DNA from: Planctomycetia bacterium
Lineage (GTDB): Bacteria; Planctomycetota; Planctomycetia; Gemmatales; Gemmataceae
NCBI GenBank assembly: GCA_025356615.1
Contig: JANXSH010000459.1
Location: forward strand, 1-6,500
Reading direction: 5' to 3'
DNA: 6,500 bases
Shown here piece after piece: positions 1 to 6,087 of the stretch. Under the pieces are notes generated by a model that saw only the letters and a list, made by a program, of their open reading frames with translations, was not told where the DNA came from and did not search any database. A program made the position numbers and the translations under genes. Every line of letters starts with the position of its first letter. Position 1 is the stretch's first letter.

Positions 1-616
<616 letters not shown>

Positions 617-689
617 CTCTACTCTCCTAACCGTTGACAGGGCAGCGGGATAACGAAGGGGCCGAACGAGGCGGCGGGCCAAACAGGAA

Positions 690-717
690 GACCCCGGCGC
701 GGGATCGCGCCGGGGTC
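690..717. terminator. Perfect 12-bp GC-rich hairpin, terminator or attenuator of the aroF leader
   Basis: The arms 690-701 and 706-717 are perfectly complementary around a 4-nt loop. On the plus strand the hairpin is followed by CTTTT (718-722), the better intrinsic-terminator shape, but no plus-strand gene ends here. On the minus strand it is preceded by AAAAG and followed by TTCCTGTTT, a weaker U-tract, and sits 74 nt before the aroF start. It may be a leader attenuator, the end of a short RNA on the minus strand, or a terminator of antisense transcripts leaving aroF. The stem is certain; its role is not. Confidence 0.6.
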
Positions 718-730
718 CTTTTCGAGACTT

Positions 731-776
731 GGCTGCGCCTCTGACGGCAGCCCGTCAGCCACGTCTCAGCGCAGCC
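731..776 (-). promoter_or_regulatory. Nested stem-loop with possible pseudoknot in the aroF leader
   Basis: On the minus strand GGCTGCGC (776-769) pairs perfectly with GCGCAGCC (738-731). Inside it CTGACGG (758-752) pairs with CCGTCAG (747-741) around a 4-nt loop. The left internal loop (767-759) contains GAGAC (767-763), which is complementary to GTCTC (728-724) just outside the outer stem. That pairing would cross the outer stem and give an H-type pseudoknot. The 5' arm of the outer stem coincides with the last codons of the mini-ORF at 766-798, so translating the mini-ORF would open the stem. The pairing is visible in the sequence; a regulatory function is inferred. Confidence 0.45.
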
Positions 777-798
777 CTACCTGGGAAATTTTACACAC
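766..798 (-). CDS. Possible 10-codon leader mini-ORF (GTG start)
   Basis: A strong Shine-Dalgarno sequence AAAAGGAGG (815-807, core AGGAGG 812-807) is followed 8 nt later by GTG (798-796). The frame MCKISQVGLR then ends at TGA (768-766). This is the best ribosome binding site in the whole 400-bp gap, yet it opens nothing longer. The peptide has a single Cys and no Phe, Tyr or Trp, so it does not look like a classic amino-acid attenuation peptide for an aromatic pathway gene. Its last codons lie in the 5' arm of the nested stem-loop at 731-776, which would allow translation-coupled refolding. The SD-like run could also be chance, or serve as a pairing partner rather than a translation start. 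Confidence 0.25.
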   Translation of the reverse strand: MCKISQVGLR

Positions 799-923
799 TA
801 AGAACACCTCCTTTTGCTAGGACCTCCCGCGCGAGAAGAGTGCCAGGCATTCCCCTCGTAGCGGCTCTAGCCAATCGCACCACGTTAGCGCGACATCGCG
901 CCATCCTCTCGGATAGCTTCTAC

Positions 924-951
924 AGTTTACGCACGATACAGGCTCAGTCAA
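924..951 (-). promoter_or_regulatory. Candidate sigma70-type promoter for the aroF leader
   Basis: On the minus strand TTGACT (951-946) matches the -35 consensus at 5 of 6 positions and is separated by 16 bp from TAAACT (929-924), a 4 of 6 match to the -10 box. Transcription would start near 917. The site lies between the repeat/terminator closing the transporter operon and the structured stretch before aroF, where an aroF promoter is expected. There is no experimental support, and planctomycete promoters are not well defined. Confidence 0.4.
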
Positions 952-981
952 GGAAGAATATTCGGGCGCGATCTTTGGAAA

Positions 982-1039
982 CGAGCCGGAAGCGTTAGCG
1001 ACGGATCGACGTTCCTCCGTCGCTAACGCTTCCGGCTCG
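982..1039 (-). terminator. Perfect 24-bp inverted repeat, terminator-like, containing the stop codon of the transporter gene
   Basis: Arms 982-1005 and 1016-1039 are exact reverse complements with a 10-nt spacer. Read on the minus strand after the permease/binding-protein gene the hairpin is followed by TTTCC, so it most likely ends that operon; on the plus strand no T-run follows. The TAG stop of the gene (1023-1025) lies inside the proximal arm, and the other arm carries the same TAG (996-998), so reading into the element in either direction can give Ser-Arg-Lys-Arg-stop. From memory, hairpins with arms of this wording recur between planctomycete genes, which would make this a dispersed repeat as well as a terminator. 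Confidence 0.75.
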
Positions 1040-2540
1040 CCGCCCCGATCGAGGGCAGCATTTCGAGCGCCGCCCGCCGGGGTGTTCGACGTTCGAGATC
1101 CACCCCGAGATTGGCCCGCTGCATCGTCCGTAGGTCGATGTTGCCCACCAGTGACTGGAGCGACGCGCGCAAATCGTCTCTGCCGGCCGCCCTCGCGGAG
1201 AGCAAGAGGACGGCGTCATACGGCGGGAAGGCCCCGAGGTCGTCTTCGAGGATGACGAGGTCTCCCGCCAGGATTCGGCCGTCGGTGCTGTAGGCGCAGA
1301 TCACGTCCACTTTTTTCGTAATCGCCTGATACATGAGGCTGGGGTTCATCCCCTTGTAGGACGCGAACGCGAGGCCGTAGGTGTCGCGAACGCGCCCCCA
1401 TTCCGGCCGCTCGAAGAACTGGAGGTCTCCCGCGATGGTGAATCCCGGCGAATGCTCCTTCAGGTCGCCGATCGTTTTGATGCCAAGCTCTTGGGCCTTT
1501 TGCTTCCGCATCGCCAGGACGTAGGCGTTTTGGAATCCCAGCAGGCCCAGGCACTCGATGCCGTACTCTTCCTTCAGGAATCGCGCCGTCTCTTCGTAGA
1601 CCTTCGCCGGACTGGCCACGTCCTTGCGGCCCATCAGGGTGACCCAGATGTTGCCGGTGTAGTTGACGCAACAATCGACCTTGTTGCTTCGCAGCGCCAG
1701 GAATTGGATCGTCTCTCCCATGCCCTGGCGCTGGTCCACGGGAAAGCCGGTCGATACGAGTTTGCCCTTCATGACCTCGGACAGGATGTGCTGCTCGGTG
1801 AACGGCGCGCTGGCGACGACGACGGGGCGGGGGCCGAACAGCCGAACGGCGGGGCCGTATAGCCCTCCGCCCAGCACGAGCAACAGGCCGAGGGACGCGA
1901 CCCAGGCGAGCCTTCCGTTCCTCCTGCGGGCGGCCACTTCCAGCAGGCGGACGAGCTGGTCCATGACGACCGCCAGCAGCGCCGCCAGGACGCAGCCGAA
2001 GATCGTGGCCCGCATGTTGTTCATCTCCAGCCCGGAGAAGATGTAGTTGCCCAGGCTCGTACCGCCGACCGGCGTCGCCAGCGTCGCCGTGCCGACGACC
2101 AGGACGGTGGCCGTCCGCACGCCGCCGATGATGACCGGGAGGGCCAGCGGCAACTGCACCCGGAAGAGCATCTGGCGATCACTCATGCCCAGCCCACGGG
2201 CGGCTTCGGTCAGGGCCGGATCCACGCCGCGGATGCCAATGACGGTATTCGCCAGAATCGGCAGGATGCCGTACAGGGTGAGGGCGAGGAAGGCGGGCAG
2301 GAATCCGATCGCGCCCCCTAACAGGGGAACCATCAGTACCAGTAGGGCCAGGGTCGGCACTGTCTGGACGATGCCAGCGATGCCCAGCACGAACTCCGCC
2401 AGTCTCGGTCGCCGGCTCGCCACGATCCCCAGCGGCAGGCTGAGGGCCAGGCCGACCAACAACGCCACCACGGACAACATCATGTGGCCGCCCAGGTAAT
2501 CGGGCAACGGCGCGGCCAGTTCGGCCCAGTCTTGGTTCAT
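1023..2540 (-). CDS. Fused permease and substrate-binding protein of an OpuC/OpuB/OsmF-type quaternary-amine ABC transporter
   Basis: This 505-residue protein joins two subunits. Residues 1-235 are the permease: about six membrane segments (roughly 18-40, 47-73, 77-103, 136-155, 178-198, 212-232) and the EAA loop EAARGLGMSDRQ...QLPLALP at 112-135, which docks on the ATPase. Residues 238-500 are an extracytoplasmic OpuAC-type binding domain starting VVVASAPFTEQHILSEVM, with VNYTGNIWVTLM at 292-303 typical of the choline/betaine clade. The last membrane segment tethers the domain, so no signal peptide is needed. Permease-binding-protein fusions are a known form in this family. The ATG overlaps the stop of the ATPase gene (ATGA, 2537-2540), implying translational coupling. 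The C-terminal SRKR and the stop codon are encoded by the inverted repeat. The substrate cannot be read from sequence; the adjacent Pcs gene makes choline the best guess, with glycine betaine or carnitine as alternatives. Confidence 0.93.
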   Translation of the reverse strand: MNQDWAELAAPLPDYLGGHMMLSVVALLVGLALSLPLGIVASRRPRLAEFVLGIAGIVQTVPTLALLVLMVPLLGGAIGFLPAFLALTLYGILPILANTVIGIRGVDPALTEAARGLGMSDRQMLFRVQLPLALPVIIGGVRTATVLVVGTATLATPVGGTSLGNYIFSGLEMNNMRATIFGCVLAALLAVVMDQLVRLLEVAARRRNGRLAWVASLGLLLVLGGGLYGPAVRLFGPRPVVVASAPFTEQHILSEVMKGKLVSTGFPVDQRQGMGETIQFLALRSNKVDCCVNYTGNIWVTLMGRKDVASPAKVYEETARFLKEEYGIECLGLLGFQNAYVLAMRKQKAQELGIKTIGDLKEHSPGFTIAGDLQFFERPEWGRVRDTYGLAFASYKGMNPSLMYQAITKKVDVICAYSTDGRILAGDLVILEDDLGAFPPYDAVLLLSARAAGRDDLRASLQSLVGNIDLRTMQRANLGVDLERRTPRRAALEMLPSIGAASRKR

Positions 2541-3424
2541 CGGAAGTCTCCGTGCAGCGTACCACCCAGGAGGGCTTCCACCCGCTCGGCCTGGTGGCGG
2601 GGACTGTCGATGAACCGCCTCACGGTCTCGTTGTCGGAGGCCCGCATCTGGCGCGGCGTGCCTTGGTCCAACACCTTGCCGTCTTGCATGACGGCGATCT
2701 TGTCCGCCATCAGCAGGGCCTCGGTCATGTCGTGCGTGACCATCACGGCCGTCAACTTCTCCGCCTTGCAGATGGCGCGAAAGTCCTTCTGCAGTCCCTC
2801 CCGCGTCTCGGGGTCCAGCGCGCCGAACGGCTCATCCAGGAGGACGATCTTCGGCTCGGCCGCCAGGGCGCGGGCGAACCTCACGCGCTGCTTCTGACCG
2901 CCCGACAGCTTCTCCGGCTCCCGGTCGCGGAAGTCGGTCGGTTCGAGCTTGACTAGCTTCAGAAGCTCGTCGATTCGCTCCTTGATCCGAGCCTCCGACC
3001 ATTGTTTCAGCCCGAGCAGTCTCGGCACGACGGCGATGTTGGCGGCAACGGTCATGTGGGGGAACAGCCCGCTGCTCTGGATCACATACCCGATCTTCCG
3101 CCGCAGCTCCACGGCGTCCCTTTTACTAATGTGGCTGATGTCCTGGCCTCCGATCAGGATCTTCCCCTGGCCGTCGCCGTCCGGCTCGATCAGGCGGTTG
3201 ATCATCTTCAGCGTCGTCGTCTTTCCCGACCCTGACCCACCCAACAGCGCGAGTAACTCGCCCTCGTGGACTTTCAGGGTCACATCGTTTACCACGATGC
3301 GCTTTTCCGTCTCCGGTTCGAACAGGCGTTCCAGCCCCGCCAGCATCCCGGCCAGGTTCCGGCCTCGCGGCCTCGGGGCCGCCGGGATGTGGTAGGTCTT
3401 ACTGACGCGAATCAACTCGATCAT
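2537..3424 (-). CDS. ATPase subunit of the quaternary-amine (choline/betaine) ABC transporter
   Basis: A 295-residue cytoplasmic ATP-binding subunit that powers the permease encoded by the next gene. It starts MIELIRVSKTY and has Walker A GGSGSGKT (62-69), Q-loop Gln116 (YVIQSSGLFPHMTV), signature LSGGQKQR (173-180), Walker B IVLLDEP (193-199) and H-loop His231. Closest in style to OpuCA/OpuBA/OsmV. The protein ends soon after the ATPase core and lacks the tandem CBS domains of OpuCA or ProV-like subunits, so gating by ionic strength through CBS is not expected. An extra stretch of about 30 residues (12-41, rich in Pro, Arg and Leu) separates the first strand from IVVNDVTL. The open frame extends well upstream to 4066, but the start at 3424 is chosen because AGGAGG lies 6 nt before it (3431-3436) and the family alignment begins there. 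Confidence 0.93.
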   Translation of the reverse strand: MIELIRVSKTYHIPAAPRPRGRNLAGMLAGLERLFEPETEKRIVVNDVTLKVHEGELLALLGGSGSGKTTTLKMINRLIEPDGDGQGKILIGGQDISHISKRDAVELRRKIGYVIQSSGLFPHMTVAANIAVVPRLLGLKQWSEARIKERIDELLKLVKLEPTDFRDREPEKLSGGQKQRVRFARALAAEPKIVLLDEPFGALDPETREGLQKDFRAICKAEKLTAVMVTHDMTEALLMADKIAVMQDGKVLDQGTPRQMRASDNETVRRFIDSPRHQAERVEALLGGTLHGDFR

Positions 3425-3430
3425 GGGAAT

Positions 3431-3436
3431 CCTCCT
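3431..3436 (-). promoter_or_regulatory. Ribosome binding site fixing the ATPase start
   Basis: On the minus strand AGGAGG stands 6 nt before the ATG at 3424. It decides the start, since the same frame stays open for over 200 more codons upstream through the Pcs gene region without family similarity. Confidence 0.8.
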
Positions 3437-3542
3437 GGCACATTCTCCGATCCCTCGACTCGCGACGGTATCACCTGAGTGCTGTGTGCCCCGGTTGCCC
3501 ATTCGAGTAGGAGGCCCCGCGTCCGCCGTTCGTGTCACTCCT

Positions 3543-3555
3543 TTGTTCGGAACAA
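3543..3555. promoter_or_regulatory. 13-bp palindrome TTGTTC-N-GAACAA in the gap before the transporter genes
   Basis: Two perfect 6-bp half-sites with one central base lie in the 158-bp gap between the Pcs stop (3583) and the ATPase start (3424). The spacing suits a dimeric repressor operator better than an RNA hairpin. I cannot assign it to a known regulator, and no good promoter boxes accompany it. The gap is long enough for a separate promoter for the transporter genes. Confidence 0.25.
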
Positions 3556-3582
3556 GCCACGAGGCGAGGTTTGCGGGTCGAA

Positions 3583-4398
3583 TCAAGGGAGGGCTTCGTC
3601 GGCAGGGGTTGCGGCTCGACGATGCCCGATGTGAAGGCTCACCCACCACGACGCCACCATGTAGTAGATAGGGAAGTACAGCGACAGTATCGCCAGAAGG
3701 GGCGGCGACTTTTCTTTCTCCCCCGTCCGAGGAAGATCCCACATGACGTAGACCATGAGTACCGCCCACGCTGCCCCGAGGCCATTGGTCCACCCGTTCA
3801 ACGCCCCCCCCTTCTGGGTCGGGTACAGGTAGCGCGTCGGGACGAAGGTCAGCATTGCCAGCCCGATAACGATGCCGAGCGACAGCCACCCCGGCAACGG
3901 TTGTAAGGCATAGAGGTAGAACGCCACCAGGTTCCAGAACGACGGGAATCCCAGGAAGTAGCCGTCTTCCGTTTTCGCCTCGACCTGGCAAAACCCGTAG
4001 GCGCTCGCGAGCAGTGGCAGCAACAGCCAAGGCTCCTGCCCTTCGGGGAGGAGGCCCGCCCGCCAAATCAGCAGGAGGGGCAGGAAGGTGTAGGTGAGGA
4101 AATCCACGAGGTCATCGAGCCGCCGACCGTCGAACCCCGGAAGGACCTCCTTGATGCGGACGGCACGCGCGAGCGTGCCGTCCGTGGCGTCGATGATCGT
4201 GGCGACGGCCATCAGGAGAAAGGCCGAGCGGAACGACTCCGGATGACCGCTCACGATCAGCACGGCGATGCCGGCCGCTGCGACGAGACCCAGCGCGGTG
4301 TAGAAGTGGACGCCCCACGCCAGGAACCTTCGCCAGGGGCTAGGGTAAGGTGTTCGATCCGTTGATCGCTCGTCGATCTCGATCATGGCTCGATCCAT
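3583..4398 (-). CDS. pcs: Phosphatidylcholine synthase (CDP-alcohol phosphatidyltransferase family)
   Basis: Pcs is an integral membrane enzyme that condenses choline with CDP-diacylglycerol to give phosphatidylcholine and CMP. The catalytic motif is complete: Asp73-Gly74, Ala77-Arg78, Gly91, Asp95 and Asp99. The spacing between AR and G is 12 residues (DGX2ARX12GX3DX3D), the form described for phosphatidylcholine synthases, whereas other CDP-alcohol transferases have 8. The 271 residues contain about eight hydrophobic segments, slightly longer than typical rhizobial Pcs because of polar ends. TRYLYPTQ (188-195) before NGWTNG is also in keeping with this family. The start is uncertain between ATG 4398, used here, and ATG 4386 (MIEIDERS); neither has a strong ribosome site. 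It lies 33 nt after the lipid-kinase gene, so the two are probably co-transcribed, and upstream of a choline-type transporter. Another CDP-alcohol transferase specificity is possible but less likely. Confidence 0.88.
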   Translation of the reverse strand: MDRAMIEIDERSTDRTPYPSPWRRFLAWGVHFYTALGLVAAAGIAVLIVSGHPESFRSAFLLMAVATIIDATDGTLARAVRIKEVLPGFDGRRLDDLVDFLTYTFLPLLLIWRAGLLPEGQEPWLLLPLLASAYGFCQVEAKTEDGYFLGFPSFWNLVAFYLYALQPLPGWLSLGIVIGLAMLTFVPTRYLYPTQKGGALNGWTNGLGAAWAVLMVYVMWDLPRTGEKEKSPPLLAILSLYFPIYYMVASWWVSLHIGHRRAATPADEALP

Positions 4399-4431
4399 TC
4401 CTGTACTCGCCCACCTGCGCTCATTCCATCG

Positions 4432-5358
4432 TCACGAATGCCCCGGCGTCGCTCGACCCAGGACCCGCAATCCGCCGGGGATGAGCTCGACCTCGAGGCT
4501 GCACACCCCGTCCTCGGGGAGGCAGAAGAACTCCCCATCGACGTGGACCGTCAGCGGCTCCTTCGATTCGACTCCCGCCCGGCTACAGCGGCCCGTTCGC
4601 AATGCCGGGTGACCGGTCGGCAGCCGTCCGACGAGCAGGCCCGGCATATGCCGCAGAAGGGCCAGCCGAGACAGGGCACCGACGTGGAGGTAATCGAACA
4701 AGCCGTCGTCGATCTTCGCGTCCGGGGCCAGGATGAAGTTCCCCTCGCGACGGCCGAGGGCCAGCGTCAGGAGGAGCGTGGGGGCTTGCTGCATGACGCT
4801 GTCGTCGAGGCGAATGTTCATCGGTGGGTGGGTGTAGCGCGACCACATCGCCCGCAGTGCGGCGAGGCCATAGAGCGAGAGTCCTTGCAGGTTTTTGATG
4901 CGCCGCGACTCCAGGGTGACGGAGCCGTTGAACCCGAGGCCGAGGCCGTTGACGAAGAATCGTTCCCGGCCCGTCGGCGCTCGCACGACGCCGACGTCGG
5001 CTCGAAGGATGCCGAGGGCCGGGTCGGGGCGACGCCACCAATCGGCGTCGATGCCGAGACTGTGGGCATAGTCGTTCGCCGAGCCTACCGGGAACACCGC
5101 GAGGATTACGGTAGGGGATCGCGACCGGAGCAACCCGTTGGCGACCTCGTGGACGGTGCCATCGCCTCCCGCCGCCGCCACGATGGGGAAGCCCTCCAGG
5201 GCGGCTTTACGGGCCAGCTCTTCCGCATGGCCCGCCCGCTCGGTGGGCCAGAAGGCGGCACGGCTGTCCAGAGCGCGGCGCAACCCTTCCAGTCGTCGCT
5301 TCGACCGGCCACGGCCCGACGCCGGGTTGAAAATGATACAGAATTCCGGCGTCGTCAT
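4432..5358 (-). CDS. Diacylglycerol kinase-like lipid kinase (DagK/YegS family)
   Basis: The 308-residue protein belongs to the soluble, membrane-associating diacylglycerol kinase family, which transfers phosphate from ATP to diacylglycerol or a related lipid. Visible motifs are IFNPASGRG (9-17), the nucleotide-binding GGDGTVHEVANGL (64-76), PVGSANDYA (90-98, matching the usual P-x-G-(T/S)-x-N-D-(F/Y)-A), DDGLFDYL (217-224) and VDGE (273-276) near the C-terminus. Length is normal for the family. The ATG at 5356-5358 has AGGGAG (5365-5370) 6 nt upstream. It is the first gene of the minus-strand cluster, 33 nt before pcs. Beside Pcs a sensible role is to convert diacylglycerol to phosphatidate, the precursor of CDP-diacylglycerol, but relatives also act on sphingoid bases, undecaprenol or phosphatidylglycerol, so the substrate stays open. 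Confidence 0.9.
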   Translation of the reverse strand: MTTPEFCIIFNPASGRGRSKRRLEGLRRALDSRAAFWPTERAGHAEELARKAALEGFPIVAAAGGDGTVHEVANGLLRSRSPTVILAVFPVGSANDYAHSLGIDADWWRRPDPALGILRADVGVVRAPTGRERFFVNGLGLGFNGSVTLESRRIKNLQGLSLYGLAALRAMWSRYTHPPMNIRLDDSVMQQAPTLLLTLALGRREGNFILAPDAKIDDGLFDYLHVGALSRLALLRHMPGLLVGRLPTGHPALRTGRCSRAGVESKEPLTVHVDGEFFCLPEDGVCSLEVELIPGGLRVLGRATPGHS

Positions 5359-5516
5359 GCCTCACTCCCTCGCCGTCGAACCTGATCGCAAGCGCGATGA
5401 GGAGTCATTGGTTCCATTGTCGGCAATGCCGTACCTTCTGGCCACCCGCGATGGCGTTTCCGCCTCAAGGGCTTACAATGATCCGCTGACACGACCAAGA
5501 GACCGGAACCGCTCCC
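5359..5516. promoter_or_regulatory. Divergent promoter region between the lipid-kinase cluster and the VOC gene
   Basis: These 158 bp separate two divergent genes and should hold both promoters. For the plus strand the best -10 candidate is TACAAT (5474-5479), 37 bp before the VOC start, without a clear -35 at the right distance. For the minus strand GACAAT (on the plus strand 5415-5420) is a possible but weak -10. A short palindrome CGGCA-N-TGCCG sits at 5421-5431, between the two. None of these elements is strong. Confidence 0.35.
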
Positions 5517-5942
5517 ATGCCGACCTTCCACGTCACCCACATCGATCACGTCTCGGTCCTCATCACGGACCTGGCGCGAGCCAGGAGGTTCTACGGCGAG
5601 ATCCTCGGCCTCCGCGAGATCCCCAAGCCGCGCACGTTCACCTTCAGCGTCCTGTGGTATGACCTCGGCACGGGGCAACTCCACCTCTTGTCGAAACCGA
5701 AGGCCGACACGATCAGCCCGCGACACTTCGCGCTGCGCGTCGCCGACATCGATGCGGCGCGGATGCGCTTCCGCGCCCACGGCGTCGCGATCGACGAGAC
5801 GATCCTCATCCCCGGCGCGGATCGCTTCTTCGTATCGGACCCGGACGGGAATCGGATCGAGATCATCCAGTGGTTCGAGCCGTATGACCCCGCGAGGAGT
5901 GGAGCCGCAGCGCTCGACGGGATCGACGGCACGAAGAGTTGA
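5517..5942 (+). CDS. VOC-superfamily (glyoxalase/bleomycin-resistance/dioxygenase fold) metalloprotein
   Basis: A 141-residue single-domain protein with two beta-alpha-beta-beta-beta modules. The first is IDHVSVLITDLARARRFYGEILGL (9-32), the second HFALRVADIDAARMRF (70-85) ending DPDGNRIEIIQW (108-119). The expected four metal-binding positions are filled: His11, His56 (GQLHLL), His70 and Glu115, so a catalytic metal site is likely. Length fits the small VOC proteins that work as homodimers. Members include lactoylglutathione lyases, fosfomycin-resistance enzymes and extradiol dioxygenases, and sequence reading does not tell them apart. The ATG at 5517 has only a weak GGAA (5505-5508) upstream. 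It is divergent from the lipid-kinase gene and shows no clear functional tie to it. The tail after residue 125 is probably disordered. Confidence 0.88.
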   Translation: MPTFHVTHIDHVSVLITDLARARRFYGEILGLREIPKPRTFTFSVLWYDLGTGQLHLLSKPKADTISPRHFALRVADIDAARMRFRAHGVAIDETILIPGADRFFVSDPDGNRIEIIQWFEPYDPARSGAAALDGIDGTKS

Positions 5943-6087
5943 TGCAACTGGCGGTTGGGTTTCATCGGTGTTGACCACGCCGGGTCACTCGGCGGATTCA
6001 CACCCGGAGGAACCACGTTTGACCTACCGCATGGCGCTTCGTTCGATTAAACTCCCAACCATTCATTCATGAGGGAGGAGCTTTCCC
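5943..6087 (+). promoter_or_regulatory. Intergenic gap with possible promoter for the Uma2-family gene
   Basis: The 145-bp gap holds TTGACC at 6019-6024, a fair -35 box, followed by A/T-rich sequence around 6042-6053; the best -10 (TTCGAT at 6042-6047 with a 17-bp spacer) is poor. A 5-bp stem (5978-5982 with 5990-5994) lacks a T-run and is a doubtful terminator for the VOC gene. Confidence 0.25.
6073..6080 (+). promoter_or_regulatory. Ribosome binding site fixing the Uma2 start
   Basis: GGGAGGAG lies 7 nt before the ATG at 6088, a strong Shine-Dalgarno match. It also argues against the frame starting at 6069 (ATG overlapping this site), which is a shadow frame with no family similarity. Confidence 0.8.

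Larger units (their letters stand above)
690..917 (-). ncRNA. Candidate structured leader or small RNA, about 230 nt, upstream of aroF
   Basis: If the promoter at 924-951 is used, the transcript would begin near 917. It would open with a 6-bp hairpin capped by GAGA (916-901) directly followed by a GCGCG/CGCGC hairpin (901-888). Less ordered sequence follows, then the SD plus mini-ORF (766-812), the nested stem at 731-776 and the 12-bp GC hairpin at 690-717. I do not recognise tmRNA, RNase P, SRP, 6S or any riboswitch core in it. It could be a cis-acting aroF leader or an independent RNA ending at the GC hairpin. The pairings are read directly; that they form one RNA is inference. Confidence 0.3.
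617..1022 (-). other. Gene-poor intergenic region upstream of aroF; probable long leader
   Basis: About 400 bases lie between the aroF start and the stop of the transporter gene with no convincing protein gene. The longest plus-strand frame (729-998, TTG start) has no ribosome binding site and its product resembles no family; it also ends inside the inverted repeat at 982-1039. The stretch is visibly richer in A/T than its neighbours, notably around 780-815 and 910-980. Read on the minus strand it contains, in order, the repeat, a sigma70-like promoter, two small hairpins, a Shine-Dalgarno site with mini-ORF, a nested stem-loop and a GC-rich hairpin, each listed separately. The order suggests a leader of about 300 nt for aroF. 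Confidence 0.6.

Noticed and set aside
880..898. Degenerate copy of the inverted-repeat arm (shared GTTAGCG)
   Set aside because: The match is only about 7-8 bases plus scattered identities, within chance in this composition.
729..998. 89-codon plus-strand frame starting at TTG
   Set aside because: No ribosome binding site, no recognisable family, overlaps the structured minus-strand leader, and ends inside the inverted repeat.
617..1022. tmRNA, RNase P, SRP or 6S RNA gene in the gap
   Set aside because: None of the signature cores of these RNAs could be found on either strand.
3425..4066. Upstream extension of the ATPase frame to 4066
   Set aside because: It overlaps the pcs gene on the same strand in another frame, has no similarity to transporters, and the AGGAGG at 3431-3436 marks the start at 3424.
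4438..5385. 315-codon plus-strand frame opposite the lipid kinase
   Set aside because: Low-complexity Arg/Glu/Gly-rich translation without family signal; the minus-strand frame carries all kinase motifs.
5355..5978. 207-codon minus-strand frame opposite the VOC gene
   Set aside because: Charged, domain-free translation antisense to a VOC protein with all metal ligands; no ribosome site.
5978..5994. Short stem after the VOC gene as terminator
   Set aside because: Only 5 bp, 7-nt loop and no T-tract.
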